From Erysipelotrichaceae bacterium (lineage in GTDB: Bacteria; Bacillota_I; Bacilli_A; Erysipelotrichales; Coprobacillaceae): a DNA stretch of 15,595 bases. Shown in pieces: positions 6,897-15,376 of the stretch; position 1 is the stretch's first letter; each line of letters opens with the position of its first letter. The notes beneath the pieces are model-generated. The model was not told the DNA's origin. It did no database searches and was given only the letters and a program-made list of their open reading frames with translations. A program made the position numbers and the translations under genes. Location: NCBI GenBank assembly GCA_021202205.1, contig JAJQDJ010000112.1, positions 1 through 15,595 of the forward strand, given 5' to 3'.

Positions 6897-7833
6897 ATTC
6901 AAACTTTGTATACAATTCAAACATTGAATGACCATTGAGATAATCTCTTACAAGCATCTTCTTTTTACCTTCTACCTGGAGTTCACTAATAAAATAAATA
7001 CCATCAGAGACCTTCACCCCAATAGCTGTTTTACTGATTGCAACAATCGTTCCATTATCATAATCTAAGAGTGAATCATCTAATTGATCATGACCATCCC
7101 ATATTTTGACAGTTTTATTGTTGTAGGTTGAATATGATCCAGGCCATGGATTGGTTCCTCGAACATGATTATAAACTTGCTTAGATGTCATATTCCAATC
7201 TATTTTCTCATCTTCTCTTGTTAGATTATAAGCATAGGTCACTTGTGATTCATCTTGAGGAATACTATCATTACTTTTATCAAAAATAGAAGGTAATGTT
7301 TTCTTAAGCAAACTTGCTCCTATAACACTTAATCGATCATACAACTTCCCAACATTATCATTATCATATATTGGTACCATTTCCCGCTTAATAATATTTC
7401 CTGCATCCATTTTTTCTGCCATATACATAATTGTCACGCCTGTTAATCTATCACCATTCATAATGCATCGATGCACTGGTGCACCACCTCGATACTTAGG
7501 AAGCAATGATGCATGAACATTGATACAGCCATATCTAGGATAAACGAGTATTGCTTTAGGAATGATTTGACCATATGCAGCTGTAATAATCATATCAGGT
7601 CTTAAATCTAAAACTGCTTGATAATCATTTCTGATTTTTGTTGGTTGAATAATAGGAATATCATATTTCAACGCTTCTTCTTTGACCTCGCTCATAGTAA
7701 GCGTCTTTTTACGTCCTACTCGTTTATCAGGTTGGGTGACAACACCAACAATACGATAACCTTCATCAATGAGCATCTTAAATACTTCCAGAGAAAAGGA
7801 TGCTGTACCCATAAATACTATTCTTTCTTTCAT
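6895..7833 (-). CDS. fmt: methionyl-tRNA formyltransferase
   Basis: Formylates Met-tRNAi with 10-formyl-tetrahydrofolate to make the bacterial initiator fMet-tRNA. The 312 residues match the family. The N-terminal formyltransferase domain (1-200) begins IVFMGTASFSLEVF and has the catalytic triad Asn105, His107 and Asp143 within INVHASLLPKYRGGAP (104-119) and MDAGNI (142-147). The C-terminal OB-like domain (210-312) contains the usual VRGTNPWPGSYS segment. An ideal GGAGGA ribosome binding site precedes the ATG. The gap to the polA stop is nine bases, so the site abuts polA and the genes are cotranscribed. The peptide deformylase gene that often neighbours fmt is absent; the polA neighbour is less usual. 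Confidence 0.97.
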   Translation of the reverse strand: MKERIVFMGTASFSLEVFKMLIDEGYRIVGVVTQPDKRVGRKKTLTMSEVKEEALKYDIPIIQPTKIRNDYQAVLDLRPDMIITAAYGQIIPKAILVYPRYGCINVHASLLPKYRGGAPVHRCIMNGDRLTGVTIMYMAEKMDAGNIIKREMVPIYDNDNVGKLYDRLSVIGASLLKKTLPSIFDKSNDSIPQDESQVTYAYNLTREDEKIDWNMTSKQVYNHVRGTNPWPGSYSTYNNKTVKIWDGHDQLDDSLLDYDNGTIVAISKTAIGVKVSDGIYFISELQVEGKKKMLVRDYLNGHSMFELYTKFE

Positions 7834-7842
7834 AGAATCCTC

Positions 7843-10452
7843 CTATTTTAAATCATACCAGTTGGTTGCATAAGCACCGTCTACTTTTAATGGTACATCC
7901 ATAGTAAAAGCACTTTCCATGGCAGATTTAATGATATTCATCATTTCTTCTAATTCCTCAGCATATACATCAAAAATTAATTCATCATGAACTTGTATAA
8001 TCATTTCTGATTTCAAATGTTTTTCTTTCATGAGCTGATCTACTTTTATCATGGCAAGTTTTAATATATCAGCCCCACTACCTTGTATTGGTGAATTCAT
8101 AGCAAAACGTTTGGCTTGTTCCCTTACTATATAGTTTTTATCATTAATCGTTGAAATATAACGTTTACGATTCAATACTGTTGATACATAGCCATCTCTC
8201 TTACAATCTTCTACCACTTGATTCATATATATTTTTATCTCTGGATATTCTTCGTAATATCGTCTTATAAATTCTTTAGCTTCATTTAATGAAACTCCTA
8301 TTTGTTTAGATAATCTGAATTCTCCCATGCCATAAATAATACCAAAATTAACCGCTTTGGCTTGTCTACGCATATTAGAAGTGACTTCATCATCTGAAAC
8401 CTTAAAAACTAAAGCAGCTGTATGCGTATGAATATCTTTATCAGCTAAAAAAGCTTCTTGAAGTGACTTAACTTTCGCCAAATGTGCTAATATTCTAAGC
8501 TCAATTTGTGAATAATCAAAAGTAACCAAATAGTCATGACTTGGAATAAATGCTTTACGTATCAGTTTTCCTTCTTCTTGTCTAACTGGTATATTTTGTA
8601 GATTTGGATCAATGGATGATAATCTTCCTGTTTGTGTTAAAGCTTGATTAAATATAGTATGGATTTTCCCATCTGGGAAGATTTGTTCTTGTAATCCTTT
8701 AACATATGTAGAAGAGAGTTTAGTCAACAAACGATATTGTAGGATTAAAGGTACAATAGGATGTTTATCTTCTATTTTCTCTAATATATCAGCAGAAGTA
8801 GAATATCCTTTTTTGGTTTTCTTACCGTTCGGTAATCCCAATTTCACAAATAAAATATCTCCCAATTGTTTAGGCGAGGCAATATTGAATTTTTCTCCTG
8901 CCAAAGTATAAATATCTTCTTCTATTTCTTTAATTTGATGATCAAAAGTCACATCTAATTGTTGTAAAACAGATCTATCTATCTTCGCTCCTACAAACTC
9001 CATTTTAGCTAATATAAATGTTACGGGTATTTCAATATTTTGATAGAGATCATATTGTTGTTCTGCTTTAAGTTTATCAATAACAGTATCTTTAAGTTCA
9101 TAAATAGCCTTGGCTTTAGAAATTGTATGTTTTGATAATAATTCTAATTCAGGTATACGTTTTTTAGAGAGCTTACCAAACACTTCTTCTTCATATTGCA
9201 GCGATGTATAACCATAAGAATCACATATATATTTCATTTCATCTTTTAAACTAGGATTGAGGATATAAGATGCCAATTGTAAATCAAAAGATAAACCATT
9301 AATTTCAATACCATTCCATTTGGCTGATAATAATTGTGCCTTAATATTATAAGTATATTTATGATAATTTTCATCTTTCATGTAGTTTATAAAATGACTA
9401 TCTTTAACAGCATCTTCATAACTTATATAATAAGCATGATATGCATTATATATACCATACCCCAATACAATTGATTTATGATAATTATTATCATAAATAG
9501 CTCCTAAAATAGCAGAATCTTCTTTTATTTCAGGTAATGTTTCAACAACTTCATAAGATAATTCTGCCACTTGTGAATTTGGCGTTTCTAAAGATATACG
9601 CTTAAGTAAAGAATTCATATCATACTTTGTATAAAAATCTTTCAATTCTTCAAAATCATAACCATGATATTCTGCTTCTTCTAAATCAAGTTCAATATCA
9701 ATATCCCTTAAAATAGTTGCAATCTTCTTAGATTGCAAGCCTAAATCAATACCATCTCTGACTTTTTCACCCATTTTGCCTTTGATTTCATTGCTATGTT
9801 CCTTTAAATTCTCAATAGTGCCATATTGATGTAATAACTTCAATGCAGTTTTTTCACCAACCCCCTTAATACCAGGAATATTATCAGCGCTATCACCCAT
9901 CAAACCTAAAAAATCTCTGATTTGATCAGGCTGCAAGCCATATTTTTCATCAATTGTAGAAGGTGTATAAGCATCTAGCTGACTAACACCTTTGACTGTC
10001 CTATAAACAGTTGTTTGTGATGAAACAAGCTGAAAAGCATCTTTATCACCAGTGAAAATTGATACCAATAAACCATCTTTTTCTCCCTTAGCAGATAAAG
10101 TTCCAATAATATCGTCACCTTCAAAACCTTCTTTTTCAATATAATGAATATGATAAGCATCTAGAAATTCCCTTACCATCGCAAACTGACATTTCAATTC
10201 CTCTGGCGTTTCTTTCCTTGTAGCCTTGTAGTTCGTCATCAAATCATTTCTAAATGTTTTCTTGCCATAATCAAAAGCAACAACGACATACTTTGCATTT
10301 CTTTCAAGTATCTTGCTAAGCATATTGGCAAAACCAAACACGCCATTAGTAGGTATGCCATCCTTATTCATCATCAAATTTTCCATTGCCGCTGTTGCAT
10401 AATAAGCTTTAAACAACAATGAATTACCATCTATCAATATCAATTCTTCCAT
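7843..10452 (-). CDS. polA: DNA polymerase I
   Basis: Family A polymerase for Okazaki fragment maturation and repair gap filling; 869 residues. The 5' nuclease domain (1-290) keeps its metal ligands in LILIDGN (4-10), FEGDDIIG (110-117), TGDKDAF (134-140) and MGDSADNIPG (185-194), followed by a helix-hairpin-helix GVGEKTA. The 3'-5' exonuclease-like domain (310-470) lacks the DxE active-site motif (AILGAIYDNN instead), so proofreading is probably absent, as in Bacillus PolA. Polymerase motifs are A DYSQIELR (646-653), B RRQAKAVNFGIIYG (695-708) and C QVHDE (820-824). The ATG overlaps the end of dnaE by 13 bases and has GAGGTG eight bases upstream, within dnaE, so the two are likely coupled. 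Confidence 0.97.
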   Translation of the reverse strand: MEELILIDGNSLLFKAYYATAAMENLMMNKDGIPTNGVFGFANMLSKILERNAKYVVVAFDYGKKTFRNDLMTNYKATRKETPEELKCQFAMVREFLDAYHIHYIEKEGFEGDDIIGTLSAKGEKDGLLVSIFTGDKDAFQLVSSQTTVYRTVKGVSQLDAYTPSTIDEKYGLQPDQIRDFLGLMGDSADNIPGIKGVGEKTALKLLHQYGTIENLKEHSNEIKGKMGEKVRDGIDLGLQSKKIATILRDIDIELDLEEAEYHGYDFEELKDFYTKYDMNSLLKRISLETPNSQVAELSYEVVETLPEIKEDSAILGAIYDNNYHKSIVLGYGIYNAYHAYYISYEDAVKDSHFINYMKDENYHKYTYNIKAQLLSAKWNGIEINGLSFDLQLASYILNPSLKDEMKYICDSYGYTSLQYEEEVFGKLSKKRIPELELLSKHTISKAKAIYELKDTVIDKLKAEQQYDLYQNIEIPVTFILAKMEFVGAKIDRSVLQQLDVTFDHQIKEIEEDIYTLAGEKFNIASPKQLGDILFVKLGLPNGKKTKKGYSTSADILEKIEDKHPIVPLILQYRLLTKLSSTYVKGLQEQIFPDGKIHTIFNQALTQTGRLSSIDPNLQNIPVRQEEGKLIRKAFIPSHDYLVTFDYSQIELRILAHLAKVKSLQEAFLADKDIHTHTAALVFKVSDDEVTSNMRRQAKAVNFGIIYGMGEFRLSKQIGVSLNEAKEFIRRYYEEYPEIKIYMNQVVEDCKRDGYVSTVLNRKRYISTINDKNYIVREQAKRFAMNSPIQGSGADILKLAMIKVDQLMKEKHLKSEMIIQVHDELIFDVYAEELEEMMNIIKSAMESAFTMDVPLKVDGAYATNWYDLK

Positions 10453-13400
10453 GCTTCATTCACCTCAACCTTTTCTATAATCAACGATAATTTATTCCTA
10501 TTATCAACTCGACCATTTATTAAACAAATATTTCCCTTTTTTAACAACATCCCCAAAGTCTTATAACGCGATGCAAAAACAACCCCATCAATACTACCCG
10601 TTTCATCATTACCTTCAATAAAACACATTTCATTTCCTTTTTTATCAACAATATTTTTCACCCTCGTAATATTGATTACGACATTCACATATTGACCTAT
10701 GTATGAAGACAAACAATTAATTGATACAATAGGAATAGATATTTTTTGCTTAATAAGCTCTATTGGATGCTTAGAAATATAGAGTCCTAAAACATCTTTT
10801 TCTCTGTTTAGTTTTTCATTGTCATCATCTTTAAAAACTTGTAATATTGGTTTTTCATCAATACCCAAATTTTGCATCAAATGGGCATATTCTTCTATTG
10901 TAGCCAGATTATAGCGCATCGTTTTACGACTCATTTTAAATTCATCCATTGCTCCTGCATCAATCAAAGCTTCTGCCACTTTTTTAGAAACACTGCTTTT
11001 ATCCATGCGTAGCATAAAATCATAAATATCCTTAAACAAACCTTTTTCTCGTTCTTCTACAATATCTTTATAAGCAGTATAACCTACATTTTTAATTGCT
11101 AATAAAGAATAACGAATATGACCATTTTCCACTGTGAAACGATCATAACTATAATTAATAGATGGTGGCAGAATATCTACATGATAAGTTTTACATTCCT
11201 GAATACAATGAAGCTTTGAATTTTGCGAAGATGCTTCATTCGATAATATAGATGCAAAGAAATATAGAGGATAATTAGCTTTTAGATAAGCCAATTCATA
11301 AGCAATATAACCATAAGCTACACTATGAGCCTTGTTAAAACCATAATCAGCAAATCTTTCAATAAGTTGAAATATTTCAAGAGCCTTATCCTTGCTGTAA
11401 CCATTATGAAGACACCCATCAATAAATTCTTCTTTCATAGATGCCATTAGTTTCGCTTCTTTTTTAGAAGTGGCTTTACGTAAAATATCAGCTTTTCCTA
11501 AAGAAAAACCAGCCATTTTTTGAGCAACTTGCATCATTTGTTCCTGATAAACCATAACACCATAAGTAGATTTCAATATAGGTTCTAATTCCTTTAAAGG
11601 ATAAGTCACTTTATCAGGAAGATTTCGACCTTCTAAATAGGCAGGAATATTTTTCATAGGTCCTGGCCTGTATAAAGCAATAGCAATGACGATATCATCA
11701 AAACATGTTGGTTTCAATTGGCGAAGCAAATTGCGCATGCCAGGAGATTCTAATTGAAAGATACCAAAAGTATTGGCTGATGATATCATTTGATATGTAC
11801 GTGCATCATCTAATGGTAGTTCATTTAGGATAATGTTTTGATGTGTTTCATTATATATGTCTTTTAATATGTAATCAATCATCGTGAGATTTTTTAAACC
11901 TAAGAAGTCCATTTTCAAAAGTCCTGCTTCTTCGATATAATCTTTGGAATATTGAGACATCACATTGGATGTAGGGCCTATCACAAGTGGCACAACATCA
12001 CTAAGTGGTTCTTTAGATATAATGACACCAGCTGCATGCATCGATATATTACGAGGCAAATGTTCAATAACACTACATGCTCCAATAATCTTTTTTAAAG
12101 CTGGATGACGATTAATACTGCCTTGAAATTGCGCTGATGTCTGGTAAACTTCAGTAATAGATTTTTTGTTTTTCACTCCTGTTGGTATCATTTTCATAAC
12201 AATGTTGAGAGTTGTAAGTGGCACACCCATAACCTTACCCATATCACGAATGGCAACACGTGGTCCATAAGTATTAAATGTCACAATTTGCGCAGCATGG
12301 TCTTGACCATATTTATCAATAACATATTGAATCACTTCATCTCTACGATCATCTTGAAAATCAATATCAATATCAGGCATTGATACACGTTCAGGATTTA
12401 AAAATCTCTCAAAAAATAAATCATAGGCAATCGGATCAATATTGGTAATACCTAAACAATAAGCCACCAAACTTCCACACGCACTGCCTCTTCCCGGTCC
12501 TACTTGAATATGGTTGACTTTCGCATATCTAACATAATCCCATACAATCAAAAAATAATCATCAAAACCCATATCATGAATGGTTTTCAATTCATATTTC
12601 AATCTATCTATATATTTTTGAGATATTTGTTTCCCTTTAAAACGTTTCTTTAAGCCTACTTTACATAGACTCATCAAATAGCCATAGGCTGTGCCTTTCT
12701 CTAAAGGATAGCTAGGTAGATGATTTTGATGCATAGGTATTGTTGCTTTACAAAGATTCAAAACATAACTTGTTTCTTTAAGAATATCATTTTGAAAGAG
12801 TTTGTTCATTTCATCTTCACTCTTCAAATATTTTTCACTTGTCTGTACAGTATAATTGATATCAAATGTCATCCCTTGTTGAGAAGCTTGCATAAGGTCT
12901 ATCGCAAAAGCATCCTGGCTTCTAAGATAACGCACTTCATTAGAACAAATCACTTTTATTTTCACAAATTGAGCTAAAGATATCAACCTTGTATTCAATT
13001 GTTTTTGATAGGATAAATGATGATTTTGAATCATGATATAATAATTATCATGAAATAAGTCTTGACAAAGCTTCATATAATGCAAAGCTTCTTCTTCCCT
13101 ATCTTTACTTAATAATGTCTCAACAATACCATCACGACTACCTGAGATAACCAAGATATGCTGATAATTTGATAATTCTTCTAATGTTAGATGATCCAAA
13201 TTAATTTGACTACATATCTTCATCAAATCAAAATATCCTTGATCATCTTTGGCTAATAATATAAAAGAATATAAATGGTCATCAATAGTAATACTGGCAT
13301 CAAGCCCAAATATAGGCTTAATACCATATTTCAAACATTCTTTAGAAAACTCCATGGTGCCATACATATTATCTTTATCTGTTAATGCTAAAACATCAAT

Positions 13401-13493
13401 ATGCTTTTTAAGGGCATCTTGAATGAGATCTTTAATTAATATTGTACTATTTTGAAAACTATAAGAACTATATACCTGTAAATGACCAAACAT
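10440..13493 (-). CDS. dnaE: DNA polymerase III subunit alpha, DnaE type
   Basis: Family C replicative polymerase. In Bacillota that also carry PolC, it extends RNA primers on the lagging strand. At 1017 residues it is shorter than Bacillus subtilis DnaE (about 1100). The N-terminal PHP domain (1-200) is degenerate: the usual HxH is HLQVYS (4-9), and the usual DHGN is DKDN (39-42), so metal-dependent phosphatase or exonuclease activity is unlikely. Polymerase signatures are GPGRGSACGSLVAY (332-345), catalytic aspartates in PDIDID (373-378) and KMDFLGLKN with Asp529. YRPGPM and FNKAHSVAYGYIAY follow. A C-terminal OB fold (about 930-1010) contains VINITRVKNIVDKKGNEM. GGAGGG precedes the ATG. 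It leads the dnaE-polA-fmt operon. Confidence 0.96.
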   Translation of the reverse strand: MFGHLQVYSSYSFQNSTILIKDLIQDALKKHIDVLALTDKDNMYGTMEFSKECLKYGIKPIFGLDASITIDDHLYSFILLAKDDQGYFDLMKICSQINLDHLTLEELSNYQHILVISGSRDGIVETLLSKDREEEALHYMKLCQDLFHDNYYIMIQNHHLSYQKQLNTRLISLAQFVKIKVICSNEVRYLRSQDAFAIDLMQASQQGMTFDINYTVQTSEKYLKSEDEMNKLFQNDILKETSYVLNLCKATIPMHQNHLPSYPLEKGTAYGYLMSLCKVGLKKRFKGKQISQKYIDRLKYELKTIHDMGFDDYFLIVWDYVRYAKVNHIQVGPGRGSACGSLVAYCLGITNIDPIAYDLFFERFLNPERVSMPDIDIDFQDDRRDEVIQYVIDKYGQDHAAQIVTFNTYGPRVAIRDMGKVMGVPLTTLNIVMKMIPTGVKNKKSITEVYQTSAQFQGSINRHPALKKIIGACSVIEHLPRNISMHAAGVIISKEPLSDVVPLVIGPTSNVMSQYSKDYIEEAGLLKMDFLGLKNLTMIDYILKDIYNETHQNIILNELPLDDARTYQMISSANTFGIFQLESPGMRNLLRQLKPTCFDDIVIAIALYRPGPMKNIPAYLEGRNLPDKVTYPLKELEPILKSTYGVMVYQEQMMQVAQKMAGFSLGKADILRKATSKKEAKLMASMKEEFIDGCLHNGYSKDKALEIFQLIERFADYGFNKAHSVAYGYIAYELAYLKANYPLYFFASILSNEASSQNSKLHCIQECKTYHVDILPPSINYSYDRFTVENGHIRYSLLAIKNVGYTAYKDIVEEREKGLFKDIYDFMLRMDKSSVSKKVAEALIDAGAMDEFKMSRKTMRYNLATIEEYAHLMQNLGIDEKPILQVFKDDDNEKLNREKDVLGLYISKHPIELIKQKISIPIVSINCLSSYIGQYVNVVINITRVKNIVDKKGNEMCFIEGNDETGSIDGVVFASRYKTLGMLLKKGNICLINGRVDNRNKLSLIIEKVEVNEAWKN

Positions 13494-13516
13494 ATGATAC
13501 CCTCCTCGTTTTTTCT

Positions 13517-13525
13517 ATTATATCA
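13517..13525 (-). promoter_or_regulatory. Extended -10 promoter for dnaE-polA-fmt
   Basis: A perfect TATAAT (13522-13517, minus strand) preceded by TGA gives an extended -10 element. No convincing -35 box is present. A transcript starting near 13510 would have a leader of about 17 bases containing the GAGGAGGG ribosome binding site of dnaE. Confidence 0.45.
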
Positions 13526-13534
13526 AAATTCTTA

Positions 13535-13846
13535 TTATTTTAAAAGACAATGAAAAGCAAACAATAAAAGCATGACTCCCAAGTAAAGACACAATACAAC
13601 ATAAACAATTTCTAAAAAATAAAAACTATTGATACTTAATAACCATAAGCGATACAAATATAACCCAATCACATAATAATGATATTGTGGTTGAATAACT
13701 TTGAAATAAGGTTGATCTATAATAATAATGATACTTAATAGAACACCAATCAAATGAAACGGTATATACCATTTCAAACATACAAGTTGTAATATCATAC
13801 ATAATCCACAAAGTAATTGAAGTTTCTTAATTCTAAGCAATAACAT
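13535..13846 (-). CDS. small four-helix membrane protein, unknown function
   Basis: I do not recognise this protein. From the ATG at 13846 it has 103 residues, most of them hydrophobic. Likely membrane segments are 9-24, 28-43, 57-71 and 76-99, joined by short loops. A basic RIKK near the N-terminus suggests a cytoplasmic N-terminus. An in-frame ATG at 13861 lies further upstream, but the AGGTGA ribosome binding site (13856-13851) sits between the two, so only the downstream one is properly spaced. It lies between the apbE/TSCPD terminator and the dnaE promoter, so it may be read as the first gene ahead of dnaE or alone. No signature residues or cysteine pairs suggest a mechanism. Confidence 0.6.
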   Translation of the reverse strand: MLLLRIKKLQLLCGLCMILQLVCLKWYIPFHLIGVLLSIIIIIDQPYFKVIQPQYHYYVIGLYLYRLWLLSINSFYFLEIVYVVLCLYLGVMLLLFAFHCLLK

Positions 13847-13892
13847 AAAATCACCTATCATATTATATGAAAATAATGGCGAATTATCTTTT

Positions 13893-13923
13893 AAAAAAAA
13901 GAATTCAACTTTAAATTGAATTC
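13893..13923 (-). terminator. Strong terminator after the TSCPD gene
   Basis: On the minus strand, GAATTCAA-TTTAAAG-TTGAATTC (13923-13901) is followed by eight T residues (13900-13893). A-rich sequence on the other side extends the stem and gives the plus strand a T run as well, so it may work in both directions. Confidence 0.8.
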
Positions 13924-13931
13924 TTTTTTCT

Positions 13932-14171
13932 TTAACTTTGTTTTAAAGCTTGTGCTAATTGATCTGGACAGGAAGTTGGTTTGCGACCACATTTGATTCC
14001 TTCTAATCGAGCAATCACTTCATCTTTATCCATGCCTTCTACTAAAGCACTAACACCTTGGGTATTGCCATGACATCCACCATAAAATTGAACATTTCTA
14101 ACCTTATTTTGGTCATCCACTTCAAAACTTATTTGTCTTGAACAAGTCCCCCTTGTTTTATAAACAGTCAT
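13932..14171 (-). CDS. TSCPD domain-containing protein (TIGR03905-like)
   Basis: A 79-residue cytosolic protein consisting of one TSCPD domain. The naming motif TSCPDQLA is at 67-74, and a second conserved motif, YGGCHGN, is at 30-36. The four cysteines (10, 33, 61, 68) could bind metal or form redox pairs. The same domain forms the C-terminus of vitamin B12-dependent ribonucleotide reductases, but the stand-alone family has no established function that I know of. AGGAGTG precedes the ATG, and the gap to the apbE stop is 12 bases, so it is probably cotranscribed with apbE. A strong terminator follows. Confidence 0.88.
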   Translation of the reverse strand: MTVYKTRGTCSRQISFEVDDQNKVRNVQFYGGCHGNTQGVSALVEGMDKDEVIARLEGIKCGRKPTSCPDQLAQALKQS

Positions 14172-14183
14172 TCTATTTCACTC

Positions 14184-15296
14184 CTATTCAATTCTATCCT
14201 TATTAATTATATAGATATTTTCATTATCATGCAAGCCACTTGACATTTTTATTTTACCATCCTCTAATAACCAGATAGCCTCCACACCATCCAATGAATC
14301 CACCAGTTCCAAGCCATCTTCATATTCCATCAAGAAAACTGCTGAACTCAAAAAATCCGCTAAACCACTATCTTCACAAACAATACTCACACTTCTAAAA
14401 TAAACAGCGGGATACAATGTATCAAGATCAATCAAATGATGATAACGAACACCATCGATGTCCTCATAATAGCGCTGATAATCTCCACTTGTAACAATCG
14501 ATTCTCCCTGAACAACAAGTACAGCCTCATTTTCTTGCTCACTATCAGCATAATTACCATCTTGAGGAGACTCAATACCAACACAAAACTTTTCTGCACA
14601 TTCATCTAAATAGAAATCTCCTTCTTTGGTAATTTTTCTTGTGCCATAGCTAGCCACATTACCACCACCACTTAAAAGAAAATTATCAACACCTGATTCA
14701 ATCAATGCCTGCTTAATCAATTCTATTGCATAGCCTTTTGCAGTGGCACCAACATCAATAGATACATCTTTATCATCAATATAAATTGTACTATTTTCCT
14801 CATCAATAATAATACTATTAATATCTATGTGTTTAGCAGCTTCATTCAATTCTTCATCAGTTGGTACTTCACCAACACCATCATTAGACTCCGCTTCTTC
14901 TCTATATTCGTGCCATATTTCTATAACACTCCCCATAGCAATATTAACTTTAGAAGATATCGTTTGATTTCTTTCAATTGATAAACTAATTAAATCTAAT
15001 AATGCTTGATCAACTGATACTGCTTCAACACCAGCATTATCATTAATAGTTTTAACATTATTCATGTTATCATAGTTAGAATATTTATCAAATAATTTAT
15101 CATAATAATTCAATTGTTCATCAATAAGTTCACATTGTTCATCAAATTCATCCTGACTTTGACAATAACTTAAATACTGAGTAACTGTATCAAAAGCTCC
15201 AACAAAAGTCTTAGAATATAATTCATAACTATCTTTTTGACAACCAGTTAAAACAAATAAACTTATAATTAAAATAATCTTTATGATTTTCTTCAA
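14184..15296 (-). CDS. apbE: FAD:protein FMN transferase, lipoprotein
   Basis: ApbE attaches FMN from FAD to Ser/Thr of extracytoplasmic flavoproteins. The longest frame begins with GTG at 15305, but that codon lies in the AGGTGA ribosome binding site (15307-15302). The TTG at 15296, five bases beyond it, gives a better start and 370 residues. They begin with a Lys-rich N-terminus, a hydrophobic stretch (about 5-16) and the lipobox LTGC with Cys19, so the protein should be anchored outside the membrane. ApbE motifs seen are AFDTVTQYLSY near the start, VDVGATAKGYAIE, the LLSGGGNVASYG flavin loop, SGDYQRYYE, YHHLIDLDTLYPA and GLADFLSSAVF. The residue before YPA is Leu where Gly is usual (DTGYPA). 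The flanking genes are a partial, possibly secreted protein upstream and a TSCPD protein downstream. Confidence 0.93.
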   Translation of the reverse strand: MKKIIKIILIISLFVLTGCQKDSYELYSKTFVGAFDTVTQYLSYCQSQDEFDEQCELIDEQLNYYDKLFDKYSNYDNMNNVKTINDNAGVEAVSVDQALLDLISLSIERNQTISSKVNIAMGSVIEIWHEYREEAESNDGVGEVPTDEELNEAAKHIDINSIIIDEENSTIYIDDKDVSIDVGATAKGYAIELIKQALIESGVDNFLLSGGGNVASYGTRKITKEGDFYLDECAEKFCVGIESPQDGNYADSEQENEAVLVVQGESIVTSGDYQRYYEDIDGVRYHHLIDLDTLYPAVYFRSVSIVCEDSGLADFLSSAVFLMEYEDGLELVDSLDGVEAIWLLEDGKIKMSSGLHDNENIYIINKDRIE

Positions 15297-15313
15297 TTTT
15301 ATCACCTACTCAT

Positions 15314-15322
15314 ATTATAACA
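15314..15322 (-). promoter_or_regulatory. Candidate extended -10 promoter of apbE
   Basis: TATAAT (15319-15314, minus strand) is preceded by TGT, an extended -10 element. It lies just downstream of the preceding terminator and six bases before the AGGTGA ribosome binding site. The resulting leader would be only about 11 bases, which is short and lowers confidence. Confidence 0.35.
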
Positions 15323-15328
15323 AATACA

Positions 15329-15358
15329 GAAAGAAAACTCACGAATTATCGTGAGTTT
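15329..15358 (-). terminator. Terminator of the gene at the right edge
   Basis: On the minus strand, AAACTCACGA-TAAT-TCGTGAGTTT (15358-15335) has ten paired bases and is followed by TCTTTC. It lies 19 bases after the stop of the partial gene and separates it from apbE transcription. Confidence 0.75.
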
Positions 15359-15376
15359 AATGAGACATGTATTTTT

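Noticed and set aside
7618..7851. Plus-strand open frame opposite the fmt start
   Set aside because: It is antisense to the conserved Fmt N-terminus and has no ribosome binding site or domain.
9975..10160. Minus-strand open frame within polA in another frame
   Set aside because: It overlaps the conserved 5' nuclease motifs of PolA and is a low-complexity Leu/Ile/Lys-rich frame.
12720..12977. Plus-strand open frame opposite dnaE
   Set aside because: It is a shadow of DnaE coding sequence with no protein signature.
10440..13493. Degenerate PHP domain of DnaE as a novelty
   Set aside because: Loss of PHP metal ligands is already common in Firmicutes DnaE, so it is ordinary.
13862..13867. TATAAT as a firm promoter of the small membrane gene
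   Set aside because: A start seven bases downstream would fall at the first bases of the ribosome binding site, leaving almost no leader. It is kept only as part of the short-leader observation.
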